Source: Sediminibacterium sp. (GTDB lineage Bacteria; Bacteroidota; Bacteroidia; Chitinophagales; Chitinophagaceae). From it: a stretch of DNA of 32,395 nucleotides. The notes under the pieces were generated by a model, which was given only the letters and a program-made list of their open reading frames with translations, made no database searches and was not told where the DNA came from. The position numbers were made by a program, and so were the translations under genes. The DNA lies in the NCBI GenBank assembly GCA_017983845.1, contig JAGOAO010000020.1, forward strand, positions 1-32,395. The letters run 5' to 3'. Below are positions 16,127 through 25,802 of the stretch, in pieces; within the stretch, counting starts at the first letter, position 1, and each line of letters starts with the position of its first letter.

Positions 16127-18370
16127 TTAATTATTTCCGACCTTGACCCTGCTTTTTTCATCCTCTACGCCAGATGATTGTCTGCTTGTGGGTTTAAAAT
16201 TCCCACCAAAACGATAAGTGAAACTCATGCTTAAAATTCTATTGTCTTTTCGGTTGCTAAAGTTGGCTTCTGTATTACTGAATCGAATAGACCCCGACGG
16301 TAAATTGGTTGAAAAGAGGTCTCTTAGACCAAGTTTTAGTGTCCCTTTCTTTTTGAGCACTTGTTTTTGAACCCCCAAATTCACCTGGCTTAATGGATTA
16401 ACTATTATTTGACCCTCTATTCCTTTGGTTCGATACCAGCCACTAATTTCTGCACTCCAACCTTTCTCAAACTTAAATTGATTATTTACACTTATTAAAT
16501 ACATGTCAGCAGAAATGTCTAACGGGTCTCCAGCTACATTTCCTTTATAATTATCATGTGTATAGGCTAAATATATATTAGAACTCAATATTTTCTTGGT
16601 AGACAATTGAATGTTTGATGCAATTCCAAAATTAGTTTTTGTCCCAATATTGTTTGGTTGTAAAATTGTCGCAAAGCCGTCTTGTATCATTGCTTGCTGA
16701 AAAATTCTGTTGACAATCGTATAGTTGATAGTTGTTGTTAAGAATTGATTATAGGTATGCGCTAATTCAAAATTATTCCCAATCTGTGGTTGTAAAAATG
16801 GATTTCCCTTATTGTAAGTATACTTGTCTATATAAAAAACAAACGGATTCATGTCTTGATAACCTGGCCTATCTATTCTTCTACCAAAATTGATGGCATA
16901 TTCGTTTTTGTCATTTGCCTTATAGGTGATATAACTGGTTGGAAATAAATTGGTATAAGTTCTGTTGAAACCGGAATCTAATCTTACTTCATTTCCTTTT
17001 TGATAACCAGTTGCATTGGTGTTCTCGGCCCTTAATCCTAATTGAAAGCCCCATTTATTAACTTCCTTGCTTAAGTTTACATACGCGGCATTGATATTTT
17101 CTTTATAATCAAAGCTGTTTGTTTTGTTAAAGTCAGGAATTTTAGCTTCATTTTCAATTGTAAAAAAATTTGCTTCATTAGTCGTTTGTACAAAGCTGGA
17201 TTTTAAGCCAAATTCAAATTTTCCCTTGTTTGACAAGGGTTGTACGTAATCTGTTTTAAATGAGGCAATTTTTATACCAATCGGAAACGCTCCAGTGAGT
17301 TGTTCTCTATATCGAATACTTTTGTCTGCATTGAGCATTTGGTTATTCAATTGACTAAATCCATCTGAAGTAAAATTACTTGCATCTATATCGAAATTGA
17401 TTTCTTTCCCTAATGTGTCAAATTTGTGTTGTAAGTAAAAATTAGCAGAAAGGTTTTTCCAATTTACTCTAAAATCATTTTCTGAATTAATAATTGAATC
17501 TGTTTGATTGCTCCCGTTTTTTAAAATGCTAATATTATTGCTTTTTTGATTTTCTGGATTGGAGAAACCAGAGATGACTGCGCCAATATTTGTTTTCTTA
17601 TTTAAGTTATAATCCAATCCTGTTTTAAAATTTATATTATCATTTTCTTCATTTTTTGAAAAAGCATCTTGTTCAAAAATGGCAATCACATTTTTATTTT
17701 GATCCTTATATTTTCTTAAAATTGCTATGTTATTAAAACCTTCCCAGTTGGAATAACTTAAGTTAGAGAACACATTTAGTTTATTTTTTCTAAAGTTTAA
17801 ATTCAACCCATTGCTATTTCTGTTGTAAACCCCCTGACCCATGCTTCCATTATAACTTCCATTCAACCCGGCAGTTTTATTCTTCTTAGTCTTAATATTA
17901 ATCAAGCCTGCATTTCCGGCAGCATCATATTTTGCAGGCGGATTGGTCATTAGTTCTATTTGATCAATTGAGGTAGATGGGAGTGTCCTTAAGTAATTGT
18001 ATAAATCAGCAGGACTTAAGTAGGTTGGTCGTCCGTCTATTAATACCAAAACAGAGGACTTGCCTTTTAAGGAGATATTTCCATCCTTGTCGACGTATAC
18101 GCCCGGTGACTTTTCCAATACTTCAATCACATTTGCTCCCACATTAGATGGGGAAGCGTCTACATTGATGACGGTTTTGTCAATTTTTACCTCGTAAAGT
18201 GGTTTTTTGCTTGAAACCACTACTTGTTTTAATTGATGAACACTGTCGGGACTAATCAATGTTTTCTTGACCTCGTTACTATCTTTAACCATTTTGACGC
18301 TACTAACCTCTTGTGCATCTAAATTTTGAATACTTATAACACATAATAAAAAGTAAACTAAATGTTTCAT
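16127..18370 (-). CDS. TonB-dependent receptor, outer membrane beta-barrel family
   Basis: A 747-residue outer-membrane protein with a signal peptide (residues 1-19, ending NLDA). It has a plug domain at about residues 65-165: KTVINVDASPSNVGANVIEVLEK, LVLIDGRPTYLSP, STSIDQIELMTNPPAKYDAAG and NAGLINIKTKK. A beta-barrel of the OMP_b-brl_3 type follows, with a conserved NFGRRIDRPGYQDMNPF segment, ending near SMSFTYRFGG. A polar tail of about 25 residues follows the last strand. Members usually have an N-terminal carboxypeptidase-regulatory-like domain of about 90 residues; here only about 50 residues separate the signal peptide from the QVVVSS TonB-box-like stretch, so that domain is missing. 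Substrate unknown. It is divergent from the VWA/AAA operon. Confidence 0.88.
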   Translation of the reverse strand: MKHLVYFLLCVISIQNLDAQEVSSVKMVKDSNEVKKTLISPDSVHQLKQVVVSSKKPLYEVKIDKTVINVDASPSNVGANVIEVLEKSPGVYVDKDGNISLKGKSSVLVLIDGRPTYLSPADLYNYLRTLPSTSIDQIELMTNPPAKYDAAGNAGLINIKTKKNKTAGLNGSYNGSMGQGVYNRNSNGLNLNFRKNKLNVFSNLSYSNWEGFNNIAILRKYKDQNKNVIAIFEQDAFSKNEENDNINFKTGLDYNLNKKTNIGAVISGFSNPENQKSNNISILKNGSNQTDSIINSENDFRVNWKNLSANFYLQHKFDTLGKEINFDIDASNFTSDGFSQLNNQMLNADKSIRYREQLTGAFPIGIKIASFKTDYVQPLSNKGKFEFGLKSSFVQTTNEANFFTIENEAKIPDFNKTNSFDYKENINAAYVNLSKEVNKWGFQLGLRAENTNATGYQKGNEVRLDSGFNRTYTNLFPTSYITYKANDKNEYAINFGRRIDRPGYQDMNPFVFYIDKYTYNKGNPFLQPQIGNNFELAHTYNQFLTTTINYTIVNRIFQQAMIQDGFATILQPNNIGTKTNFGIASNIQLSTKKILSSNIYLAYTHDNYKGNVAGDPLDISADMYLISVNNQFKFEKGWSAEISGWYRTKGIEGQIIVNPLSQVNLGVQKQVLKKKGTLKLGLRDLFSTNLPSGSIRFSNTEANFSNRKDNRILSMSFTYRFGGNFKPTSRQSSGVEDEKSRVKVGNN

Positions 18371-18570
18371 TTGTTGATTTTCTGATGAATTTGCGTAAAA
18401 CTAACCTACTATACAATGCAAGGTACTGGGTAATATGCTGGAAGGGAAAATAAGTACTTAAGCGGTTGCTTGTTGTTTACAACGAAATGGTTAATAAAAG
18501 GTTACAAATCCAAATCATTCATCCTAAATAGCAACAATAATCAACATTTTCTGTTAATATTGAATACGTT

Positions 18571-19668
18571 ATGATAGGATTTCAATTTTCACCTTTTAAG
18601 GCCGCAGACAATAAAAAGACCATGTTCGAGCAAATGCTCGATCTGTTCACTGAGCTATTGAATTATACCAATGGGGATGCAACCGAAGCTTTAGATTGGC
18701 TGAATCAGTTAGACCGAAAGCATAAATTCACCAATGACGACTACGGAATGGGTGATTTTATTGAGGATTTAAAGGAAAACGGCTACTTGAAGGAAAATGG
18801 ACCAGATGGAACATTTAAAATTACCTCCAAAACAGAACAGACTATCCGTAAGAAGAGCTTGGAGGATATCTTCGGTAAACTGAAAAAAGGAACAAAGGGA
18901 AATCATCAAACCAATAAAACCGGTCCAAGTGCCGAACTAAGTCCAGATACCAGGGCTTTTCAATTTGGGGACAATATCGACCAGGTAGATTTTACAGAGA
19001 GTATCCGTAATGCCCAGATCAATCATGGAGTAGAAAATTTCACCATGCACGAAAACGACTTACTCATTCGTGAAAGTGATTTTAAAACACAAACCTCCAC
19101 CGTCTTGATGATTGACATTTCGCATTCTATGATATTGTACGGAGAAGATCGCATTACCCCTGCTAAAAAAGTGGCGATGGCATTGTGCGAACTCATCACT
19201 ACCAAATATCCTAAAGACACCATCGACATCGTTGTTTTTGGAAACGATGCATGGAGCATCGAAATCAAGGACCTTCCTTATTTACAAGTTGGACCCTATC
19301 ATACCAATACAGTAGCAGGTTTGGAATTGGCGATGGATTTATTGCGTCGTCGTAAAAATCCTAATAAACAAATTTTTATGATCACGGATGGCAAGCCAAC
19401 CTGTTTAAAAATTGGCTCTAAATATTATAAGAATAGTTTTGGACTCGACAGAAAAGTGGTGAATCGTTGTTTAAATTTGGCTGCACAATGTAAAAAATTA
19501 AAAATACCCATTACTACATTCATGATTGCAGCAGATCCTTATCTGCAAAAGTTTGTAGAAGAATTTACTGAAATGAATCATGGCAAAGCATTTTTTGCAT
19601 CTTTGGACAAACTAGGAAGTTTTATATTCAATGACTTTGAAAGTGGCAAAAGAAAAACAGTGTATTAA
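18571..19668 (+). CDS. VWA domain protein, partner of the MoxR-like ATPase
   Basis: A 365-residue cytoplasmic protein. Residues 1-130 are charged and mostly helical, with no signal peptide. The von Willebrand A domain spans about residues 170-350. It has an intact MIDAS metal site: D182-x-S184-x-S186 in MIDISHSM, a Thr in HTNTVAG (about 245-247), and D273 in MITDGKPT. The combination of a MoxR-type AAA ATPase and a VWA protein is a widespread chaperone-like arrangement, in which the ATPase remodels or loads metal into a partner and the VWA protein recruits it. No obvious client gene is next to this pair. It lies 26 bp before the ATPase gene, so the two are an operon. A 200-bp upstream region precedes it. 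Confidence 0.88.
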   Translation: MIGFQFSPFKAADNKKTMFEQMLDLFTELLNYTNGDATEALDWLNQLDRKHKFTNDDYGMGDFIEDLKENGYLKENGPDGTFKITSKTEQTIRKKSLEDIFGKLKKGTKGNHQTNKTGPSAELSPDTRAFQFGDNIDQVDFTESIRNAQINHGVENFTMHENDLLIRESDFKTQTSTVLMIDISHSMILYGEDRITPAKKVAMALCELITTKYPKDTIDIVVFGNDAWSIEIKDLPYLQVGPYHTNTVAGLELAMDLLRRRKNPNKQIFMITDGKPTCLKIGSKYYKNSFGLDRKVVNRCLNLAAQCKKLKIPITTFMIAADPYLQKFVEEFTEMNHGKAFFASLDKLGSFIFNDFESGKRKTVY

Positions 19669-19694
19669 ATAAAGAAACAGATAAAACAATAGAA

Positions 19695-21281
19695 GTGGCT
19701 AATAAAAAAGAAACGGCAGCAAAAAAAGAACTTACAAAAACAACCGACATTGAAAAAATCAATACGCTCGGAAAATTAATTAAATCGGGTTATCAGTCTA
19801 AGTCTATTAAGGACGAAGTGAGAGATAATTTAATTCAATGTTTACAAATCAAAGAAAATCCTTTCACGGGAATTCTTGGATACGAAGACACGGTGATACC
19901 GGACACAGAGCGTGCTTTGTTAAGCAGACATAATATTTTATTTTTAGGTTTACGTGGACAAGCTAAAACAAGAATGGCACGCCAGATGACCGATTTGTTG
20001 GATGAATATATTCCAGTGATTATGGGCAGTGAGGTGAACGACGATCCACTAAAACCATTGAGTAAGTTTGCAAAAGATTTAATTGCAGAACACGGCGATG
20101 ATACGCCTATACAGTGGTTACACCGCTCTGAACGTTACGGAGAAAAACTAGCTACGCCAGATGTAAGCGTGGCGGACTTAATAGGCGATATAGATCCAAT
20201 CAAAGCGGCTAATTTGAAGTTGAGCTTCTCTGACGAAAAAGTAATTCACTATGGTATTATACCAAGAAGCAATCGTTGCATTTTTGTAATCAACGAATTA
20301 CCCGATTTGCAAGCAAGAATACAAGTGTCGTTGTTTAATATTTTACAAGAAGGAGATATTCAGATTCGTGGTTTTAAATTGCGTATGCCATTGGATATTT
20401 TATTTGTGTTTACGGCAAACCCAGAAGATTATACCAACAGGGGAAGCATTGTAACACCATTAAAAGATAGAATTGAAAGTCAAATTTTAACGCATTATCC
20501 AAAAACTCTAGAAACATCTTTAGCGATTACCGAACAAGAAGCAGATATTTTAGAGGCGCAAAAACAAAGAGTTGATATTAGTGATTTGGTTAAGCGTTTG
20601 ATTGAACAGGTTTCTTTTGAAGCAAGGTCCAATGAATTTGTTGATAAGAAAAGCGGTGTGAGTGCACGTTTAACAATTGCTGCTTTTGAAAATGCGATTA
20701 GCTCTGCTGAGCGTCGTGCGATTATCCATAATGAAAAACACACTTATGTGTGGATCAGTGATTTAATGGGCATTATACCTTCTATCACCGGGAAAATCGA
20801 ATTGGTATACGAAGGCGAACAAGAGGGTCCATATGAAGTGGCACTCAATCTATTAAACAAAGCAATCCGAACTCAATTTATTGAGTACTTCCCGAATCCG
20901 GAATTGTTGAAGAAGAAAAAGATGGTCAACAAAAAAGGAGAAGAAAAGGCGTTGGACAATCCATATAAAGCAATTACAGGCTGGTTTGACGGAGGGAATC
21001 ATTTAAACCTATTATTGGACATGAAAGACGCAGACAAGGTCATTGCCTTGTATAAGGTAGATGGCTTGTTTGGTTTGGTTAAAAAGTATTATCCACAAGC
21101 AAATGAAAAAGAGTCTACTTTATTAATGGAATTTGTTTTACATGGTCTTGCAGCATTCTCTTTAATTAATAAAAAAATGATTGACGGGAAGATTGAATTC
21201 AATGATCTAATGGGTAGCATGATGAACTTAGGTAGTTTTGGTTCAGAAGAAGATGACTTTAATGAATCGGATTATCAATAA
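19695..21281 (+). CDS. MoxR/magnesium-chelatase-like AAA+ ATPase
   Basis: A 528-residue protein starting with GTG (VANKKET; a Lys-rich N-terminus). The AAA+ core covers about residues 55-350. Walker A reads GLRGQAKT (85-92), where the usual Gly before Lys is Ala. The Walker B position reads CIFVINE (195-201), with Asn200 in place of the usual Asp before Glu201. A sensor-1-like TAN is at 240-242 and a candidate arginine finger is R259 in PLKDRIES. The conserved ATPDVSVADLIGDIDPIKAA and INELPDLQARIQVSLFNILQEGDIQIRGF are typical of a Bacteroidota 'magnesium chelatase' family always (in my memory) paired with a VWA protein. C-terminal 180 residues: lid plus a family-specific region. Role probably remodelling; no chlorophyll genes are here. 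Confidence 0.88.
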   Translation: MANKKETAAKKELTKTTDIEKINTLGKLIKSGYQSKSIKDEVRDNLIQCLQIKENPFTGILGYEDTVIPDTERALLSRHNILFLGLRGQAKTRMARQMTDLLDEYIPVIMGSEVNDDPLKPLSKFAKDLIAEHGDDTPIQWLHRSERYGEKLATPDVSVADLIGDIDPIKAANLKLSFSDEKVIHYGIIPRSNRCIFVINELPDLQARIQVSLFNILQEGDIQIRGFKLRMPLDILFVFTANPEDYTNRGSIVTPLKDRIESQILTHYPKTLETSLAITEQEADILEAQKQRVDISDLVKRLIEQVSFEARSNEFVDKKSGVSARLTIAAFENAISSAERRAIIHNEKHTYVWISDLMGIIPSITGKIELVYEGEQEGPYEVALNLLNKAIRTQFIEYFPNPELLKKKKMVNKKGEEKALDNPYKAITGWFDGGNHLNLLLDMKDADKVIALYKVDGLFGLVKKYYPQANEKESTLLMEFVLHGLAAFSLINKKMIDGKIEFNDLMGSMMNLGSFGSEEDDFNESDYQ

Positions 21282-21330
21282 GCGCTGTGGCATTTTAGGA
21301 TTGTAGTCTATTAACAAATCGATTTTGATT

Positions 21331-22026
21331 ATGATAAAAAACGAACTTAACAAAGGCTATTTAAAAGGTTTAATTGTATTTGTTCTATGTATGAATACCC
21401 TGGCTGTTTTTGCTCAGCCTTTCAAACAAGAAGTTGAACAATTTAAAAAATCGGATAGTATTGTCATGCCTCCAAAAGGGCAGATTGTTTTTGCTGGAAG
21501 TTCTTCTTTTACAAAGTGGAAAGACGTTGCCATGTATTTTCCTGGCTACCCTATTATCAACAGGGGTTTTGGTGGGGCAACCTTAGTAGACTTAATCTAT
21601 TTTGTGGACGATGCCATTGTCAAGTACCAGCCAAAGCAAGTTTTTATTTATTGTGGCGAAAATGACATGGCGGATGTGGATACTGTAAGTCCTGCAACGG
21701 TATTGGAAAGATTTAAAACCTTACATAGCATCTTATTAAATAAGTTGCCTAAGTCAACAAAAATTGTTTTTGTATCTATAAAGCCTAGTATTGCTAGATG
21801 GCATTTAGAATCAAAGTATCTCGAAGCGAATAAAATCATAAAAGCATATATCACCACGCAAAAAAACATGCAGTTTTTAGATGTACATAGTGGGATGTTA
21901 GATGAAAACAAAGAAGTGCTAAAGGATATATTTATTGCTGATAAATTACACATGAATGCCAAGGGGTATCAGATTTGGCAAAAGCAATTTGCGCCAATAT
22001 TAAGCAAGCCTAATATAATGAACTAA
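21331..22026 (+). CDS. Secreted SGNH/GDSL hydrolase
   Basis: A 231-residue protein with a signal peptide (about residues 1-29, ending AVFAQ). The ATG at 21331 was preferred over an in-frame TTG 6 bp upstream. SGNH blocks are visible: block I VFAGSSSF with the catalytic Ser at about residue 58, block II NRGFGGATL (Gly), block III YCGENDM (Asn), and block V DKLHMNAKGY with the catalytic Asp and His. The family covers carbohydrate and lipid esterases; periplasmic Bacteroidota members often deacetylate sugars. It lies 49 bp downstream of the AAA ATPase and could belong to that operon, though no functional link is known. It converges on the D-aminoacylase gene. Confidence 0.85.
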   Translation: MIKNELNKGYLKGLIVFVLCMNTLAVFAQPFKQEVEQFKKSDSIVMPPKGQIVFAGSSSFTKWKDVAMYFPGYPIINRGFGGATLVDLIYFVDDAIVKYQPKQVFIYCGENDMADVDTVSPATVLERFKTLHSILLNKLPKSTKIVFVSIKPSIARWHLESKYLEANKIIKAYITTQKNMQFLDVHSGMLDENKEVLKDIFIADKLHMNAKGYQIWQKQFAPILSKPNIMN

Positions 22027-22139
22027 GCATTTGGCTTAACTATTTTGATATTTTAAATTTTTCCCACCACTATACTATTGATCATTAGTTAGACATCATT
22101 TTAACATTTGATCAAAATATTTTTCTAATTCTTTTAAAT
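22027..22139. other. AT-rich convergent intergenic region
   Basis: 113 bp between the convergent SGNH and amidohydrolase genes, very rich in T and A. I see no GC-cored terminator hairpin, no promoter motif and no repeat of note. Confidence 0.5.
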
Positions 22140-23708
22140 TTATTTTGATTTTCTAATTGAAATACCTTTTCTAATGGGCACTTGTACTGATTCATCGATA
22201 CTTAATGCACCATTCACCCAGATATATTTAAATCCTGTTGCATATTGGTGCGAATCTGTAAAAGTCGCCCTGTCTGAAACTTCATTTTCGTTAAACACAA
22301 CAACATCTGCAATAAATCCTTCTTTAATGATACCCCTGTTTTTTATGTTGAACTTACTAGCGGGCAATGAAGTCATTCTTCTAATGGCTTCTTCCAAACT
22401 CAGCACCCCCATTTCTCTAACATATCTTCCCAATACTCTGGAATTGGTGCCATAAGCTCTTGGGTGTGGTTTGCCATAGCCCTTCATTGCTATCCCTGCA
22501 TCACTTGCAAACATATTGAATGGATATTGCATGATCGCTTTCACATCCGATTCGTTCATGCCATGATAGATCATCTGTGCTCCTCCTTGCTCCATCATTT
22601 GAATAATCGTTTCCGCCTCGGCTAACGCGGTATGTTTATTGCCCCTCAATAAATTAATCGCTTCAATATCTTTTCCATTATAATTGCTATCCGCTTTATA
22701 ATTTGCAACAACTGCATAGGTAAAATGCTTGATCCCTCTTTCTTTTAAAATGCCAATAATTTCGTTGGCCACTTTTTTGCGAATGATTGGATTTTTTAAT
22801 CTTGCAAAAATGGAGTCTTGTCCATCTGATAAAACCCAGTCTGGCAACAACACGCTTAACTGTGTACTACTTGCTGTATAAGGATATTGATCAATCGTGA
22901 CATCAATCCCTTCCTTTCTTGCATTGACTACCAATGGAATAGTTTCTTTACTTCTTCCCCAATTGTTTTGGCCACTTATTTTAAAATGAGAAATTTCAAC
23001 TGGAATATTTGCAACTCTTCCAATATGGATTGCTTCGTTCACTGCATCCACTACTTGATTTTCTTCGTTACGAATATGAGACGCATACACTCCACCATTT
23101 GCTGCCACGACTTTTGCAAGGCGCACTACTTCTTCGGTGGGCGCATAAGTACCTGGAATATAAATCAAACCTGTAGACATCCCCACTGCACCGTCTTTCA
23201 TGGCTTGTGCTGCAATTTTTTCCATTTGTTGCAGCTCGACCTCGGTTGCATGTCTGTTGGCAGTGCCCATCACTTGTTTGCGAATAGTGTTATGTCCAAT
23301 TAGGGAGGCAATATTAATAGACATACCAATGGAATCTAACTGATTGAAATAAGTATTTAAATTGTCTGCAGATCCTCCACAGTTTCCGGTAACCACAGTC
23401 GTTACACCATCATATAAAAAATTACTTGCCAATGGGTTTCTTGTTTCACCGCCTTCTAAATGTCCGTGAACATCAATAAAACCTGGGGCGACAATTAAAC
23501 CTTTCGCGTCAATTTCCCTTTTTCCTTTCCAGTTTTTCAAATTACCAACAGCAATAATTTGAGTGCCTTGAATGGCCACATCTTTATATTGCCATTGATT
23601 TCCAGTTCCGTCAATTAACTTTCCATTACGAATAATAAAGTCTGCGGTTTGAGCTTTTGCAAATTGTTGAGTGCTTGCAAGGAAAAGGAAAAAGAGTAAT
23701 TTTTTCAT
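22140..23708 (-). CDS. N-acyl-D-amino-acid deacylase (D-aminoacylase), amidohydrolase superfamily
   Basis: A 522-residue enzyme that would release the amino acid from N-acyl-D-amino acids. The start at 23708 gives a clean signal peptide (MKKLLFFLFLASTQQFAKAQ); an ATG 6 bp upstream is also possible. Visible: an N-terminal small beta domain (IIRNGKLIDGTG, then GLIVAPGFIDVHGHLEGG) with metal ligands H81 and H83, and C110 in VTGNCGGS, the bridging/metal Cys characteristic of D-aminoacylases. Also visible are ASHIRNE, EISHFKISG, and FASDAG, which supplies the catalytic Asp. The C-terminal beta domain ends the chain. A signal peptide places it in the periplasm, where it could act on peptidoglycan-derived or acylated D-amino acids (inference). 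It is divergent from the GGT gene, with 104 bp between starts. Confidence 0.87.
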   Translation of the reverse strand: MKKLLFFLFLASTQQFAKAQTADFIIRNGKLIDGTGNQWQYKDVAIQGTQIIAVGNLKNWKGKREIDAKGLIVAPGFIDVHGHLEGGETRNPLASNFLYDGVTTVVTGNCGGSADNLNTYFNQLDSIGMSINIASLIGHNTIRKQVMGTANRHATEVELQQMEKIAAQAMKDGAVGMSTGLIYIPGTYAPTEEVVRLAKVVAANGGVYASHIRNEENQVVDAVNEAIHIGRVANIPVEISHFKISGQNNWGRSKETIPLVVNARKEGIDVTIDQYPYTASSTQLSVLLPDWVLSDGQDSIFARLKNPIIRKKVANEIIGILKERGIKHFTYAVVANYKADSNYNGKDIEAINLLRGNKHTALAEAETIIQMMEQGGAQMIYHGMNESDVKAIMQYPFNMFASDAGIAMKGYGKPHPRAYGTNSRVLGRYVREMGVLSLEEAIRRMTSLPASKFNIKNRGIIKEGFIADVVVFNENEVSDRATFTDSHQYATGFKYIWVNGALSIDESVQVPIRKGISIRKSK

Positions 23709-23812
23709 AAGCATATTTTGTCTACTCAATTTACTGAATCCTATTCCATTTGTCATTCATTTTTATTTATTAGTCATAAAAAATGTATTTTCATTGGACC
23801 AATCAATCAACT

Positions 23813-25735
23813 ATGAAAAAGTATATTGTAACGCTTGTTTTGACAAGCCTTTGTGTCGTTAATGTTATGGCGCAACAAACTCAAAAACCTCCCTTACATG
23901 GCAAGGACTGGGTAGCCATCACGGGTAAACCTTTAGCGGCTACTGCAGGATCCATGGTCTTTCAAAAAGGGGGTAACGCAGTAGATGCAGCATGTGCCAT
24001 GCTTGCAGCGACTTGTACTATGTGGGATGTGTTGAGCTGGGGTGGAGAAACGCAAGCGTTGATTTACAATCCAAATACAAAAAAAGTCATTGCCATTAGT
24101 GCTATGGGTTTTGCACCAACAGGAGCTACGCCAGAATTCTTTAAGGGCAAGGGCTTTAGCTTTCCTCCGGAATATGGTCCCCTGGCAGCAACGACACCTG
24201 GCACACCAGGAGGTATCTGTTTGATGTTGGCGAATTATGGTTCTATGAGCTTAAAAGAAGTATTGGCACCTGCTATGAACTTAGCGGCGGGTTATCCAAT
24301 TGATGCGCAAACAGCAAATAGTATAGAGCGTGGAAAGGCGTTGATTAAAACTTGGCCTTATAGTAAAAAAGTATTGTTGCCACATTTGGGTGAAAAACGT
24401 GAAGCGCCAGAAGCGGGCGAAATATTTGTTCAAAAAGATTTATTGAACACTTTACAAAAAATGGTGGATGCAGAACAAGATGCTTTGAAAAAAGGCAAAT
24501 CTCGTAAAGAGGCTATCTGGGCTGCGTATGATCGTTTTTATAAAGGGGATATAGCAGATGAATTTGTAAGAGGTGTACAAGAACAAGGCGGATTGATTAC
24601 GAAAGAAGATTTAAAAAATTGGAAACCAACAGAAGAAGCACCTTCGATGGTGAACTACAAAGGGATTGATGTTTATAAATTACAAGCTTGGACACAAGGA
24701 CCTTCTTTACTACAAGCATTAAATATTGTAGAAAATTTTGACTTAAAAAAAATGGGATATAATTCTGCAGATTATATCCATACCATTTATCAAGCAATGA
24801 ATTTAAGTTTTGCAGATCGTGATTTTTATTATGGTGATCCTAAGTTTTCTACAAATCAACCAATGGAAGGCTTGTTGAGTAAAGCATATGCAAAGCAAAG
24901 AGCTAGCGAGATCAATATGGCCATGAACAATGCCAACGCGGGTCCTGGTGATCCGTATCCATTTGAAGGAAAAACAAATCCATATCTTAACTTAATTAAA
25001 GCAAAAGGTTTTCAGCCTGCTGCTGATACAGGTAAAGCAAAAACTGGATTTGCGCCAGCACATGATTTAAGAACAGTCGCTGCTTTAAATCCAAATGTAA
25101 AACTACTAATCGATGCGGATTATATGGATCGTTTATGGAGGGGTACTACTACAGTAGAAGCCGCTGACAAAGAAGGTTGGGTGGTATCTATCACACCAAG
25201 TGGTGGATGGTTGCCTGCAACGATAGCGGGTAATACAGGCGTGGGTATGAGTCAACGTATGCAAAGTTTTGTGTTGGATTCTGCACAAAATCCATTCAAT
25301 GTAGTAGCTCCAGGAAAAAGACCAAGGGTCACTTTAACACCAAGCTTAGCTATAAAAAACGGCAAGCCTTATATGGCTTTTGGTGTACAAGGTGGCGATA
25401 CACAGGATCAAAATTTATTACAGTTCTTTTTAAATATGGTTGAGTTTGGTATGACCGTGCAAGAAGCTTCTGAAGCTGCAAATATCAACACCAATCAACT
25501 TTGGCTTTCTTTGGGCGGCACAAAAGTGGCAGACAGAAAACCAAGAGCAGGAAGTTTATTGTTACATGATAATGTGTCTGAGTGGGTGCGTAAAGAATTA
25601 AGAGCAAGGGGTTATAACTTAAGCTTTGATGACCGAACAAGTGGACCAATCAATGCCATCTTATTTGATTGGAAGCATGGTTCAATGTGGGGTGGAAGCT
25701 CAAACCATGGAGAGGATTATGGAATCGCTTGGTAA
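23813..25735 (+). CDS. Gamma-glutamyltranspeptidase family protein
   Basis: A 640-residue periplasmic protein. The ATG at 23813 starts a signal peptide ending NVMAQ. Like other GGTs it should self-cleave into two subunits at a catalytic Thr, most probably T445 in RGTTTVEAAD, which aligns with the TTH nucleophile region of E. coli GGT. Other family features: GGNAVDAACAMLAATC near the N-terminus, LSWGGETQALIYN, LAATTPGTPGG, the ITPSGGWLPATIAGNTGVG oxyanion region, and FGVQGGDTQDQNLLQFFLNMVEFG. The length is slightly above the usual 550-600 residues. The motif after the Thr (VEAADKEG) differs from the textbook HxSVVD, so substrate and activity may differ from glutathione cleavage. The M24 peptidase gene follows 67 bp downstream. 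Confidence 0.88.
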   Translation: MKKYIVTLVLTSLCVVNVMAQQTQKPPLHGKDWVAITGKPLAATAGSMVFQKGGNAVDAACAMLAATCTMWDVLSWGGETQALIYNPNTKKVIAISAMGFAPTGATPEFFKGKGFSFPPEYGPLAATTPGTPGGICLMLANYGSMSLKEVLAPAMNLAAGYPIDAQTANSIERGKALIKTWPYSKKVLLPHLGEKREAPEAGEIFVQKDLLNTLQKMVDAEQDALKKGKSRKEAIWAAYDRFYKGDIADEFVRGVQEQGGLITKEDLKNWKPTEEAPSMVNYKGIDVYKLQAWTQGPSLLQALNIVENFDLKKMGYNSADYIHTIYQAMNLSFADRDFYYGDPKFSTNQPMEGLLSKAYAKQRASEINMAMNNANAGPGDPYPFEGKTNPYLNLIKAKGFQPAADTGKAKTGFAPAHDLRTVAALNPNVKLLIDADYMDRLWRGTTTVEAADKEGWVVSITPSGGWLPATIAGNTGVGMSQRMQSFVLDSAQNPFNVVAPGKRPRVTLTPSLAIKNGKPYMAFGVQGGDTQDQNLLQFFLNMVEFGMTVQEASEAANINTNQLWLSLGGTKVADRKPRAGSLLLHDNVSEWVRKELRARGYNLSFDDRTSGPINAILFDWKHGSMWGGSSNHGEDYGIAW

Positions 25736-25802
25736 GACAATTTGAAATTCAATTTAGGAAATAACCAAAGCGTATAAATTAAAAAGTATAAAAAACGAAT
25801 TA

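Noticed and set aside
18371..18570. Possible small RNA in the 200-bp divergent region
   Set aside because: No terminator hairpin, consensus promoter or strong pairing was found; treated as promoter region only.
19695..21281. Magnesium chelatase for chlorophyll synthesis
   Set aside because: The annotation is historical; no chlorophyll or cobalamin genes are in the window, and the AAA/VWA pairing is widespread in non-phototrophs.
22887..23303. 138-residue plus-strand frame opposite the D-aminoacylase
   Set aside because: It is rich in Cys, His and Phe in a way typical of antisense translation, with no domain; the minus-strand enzyme explains the sequence.
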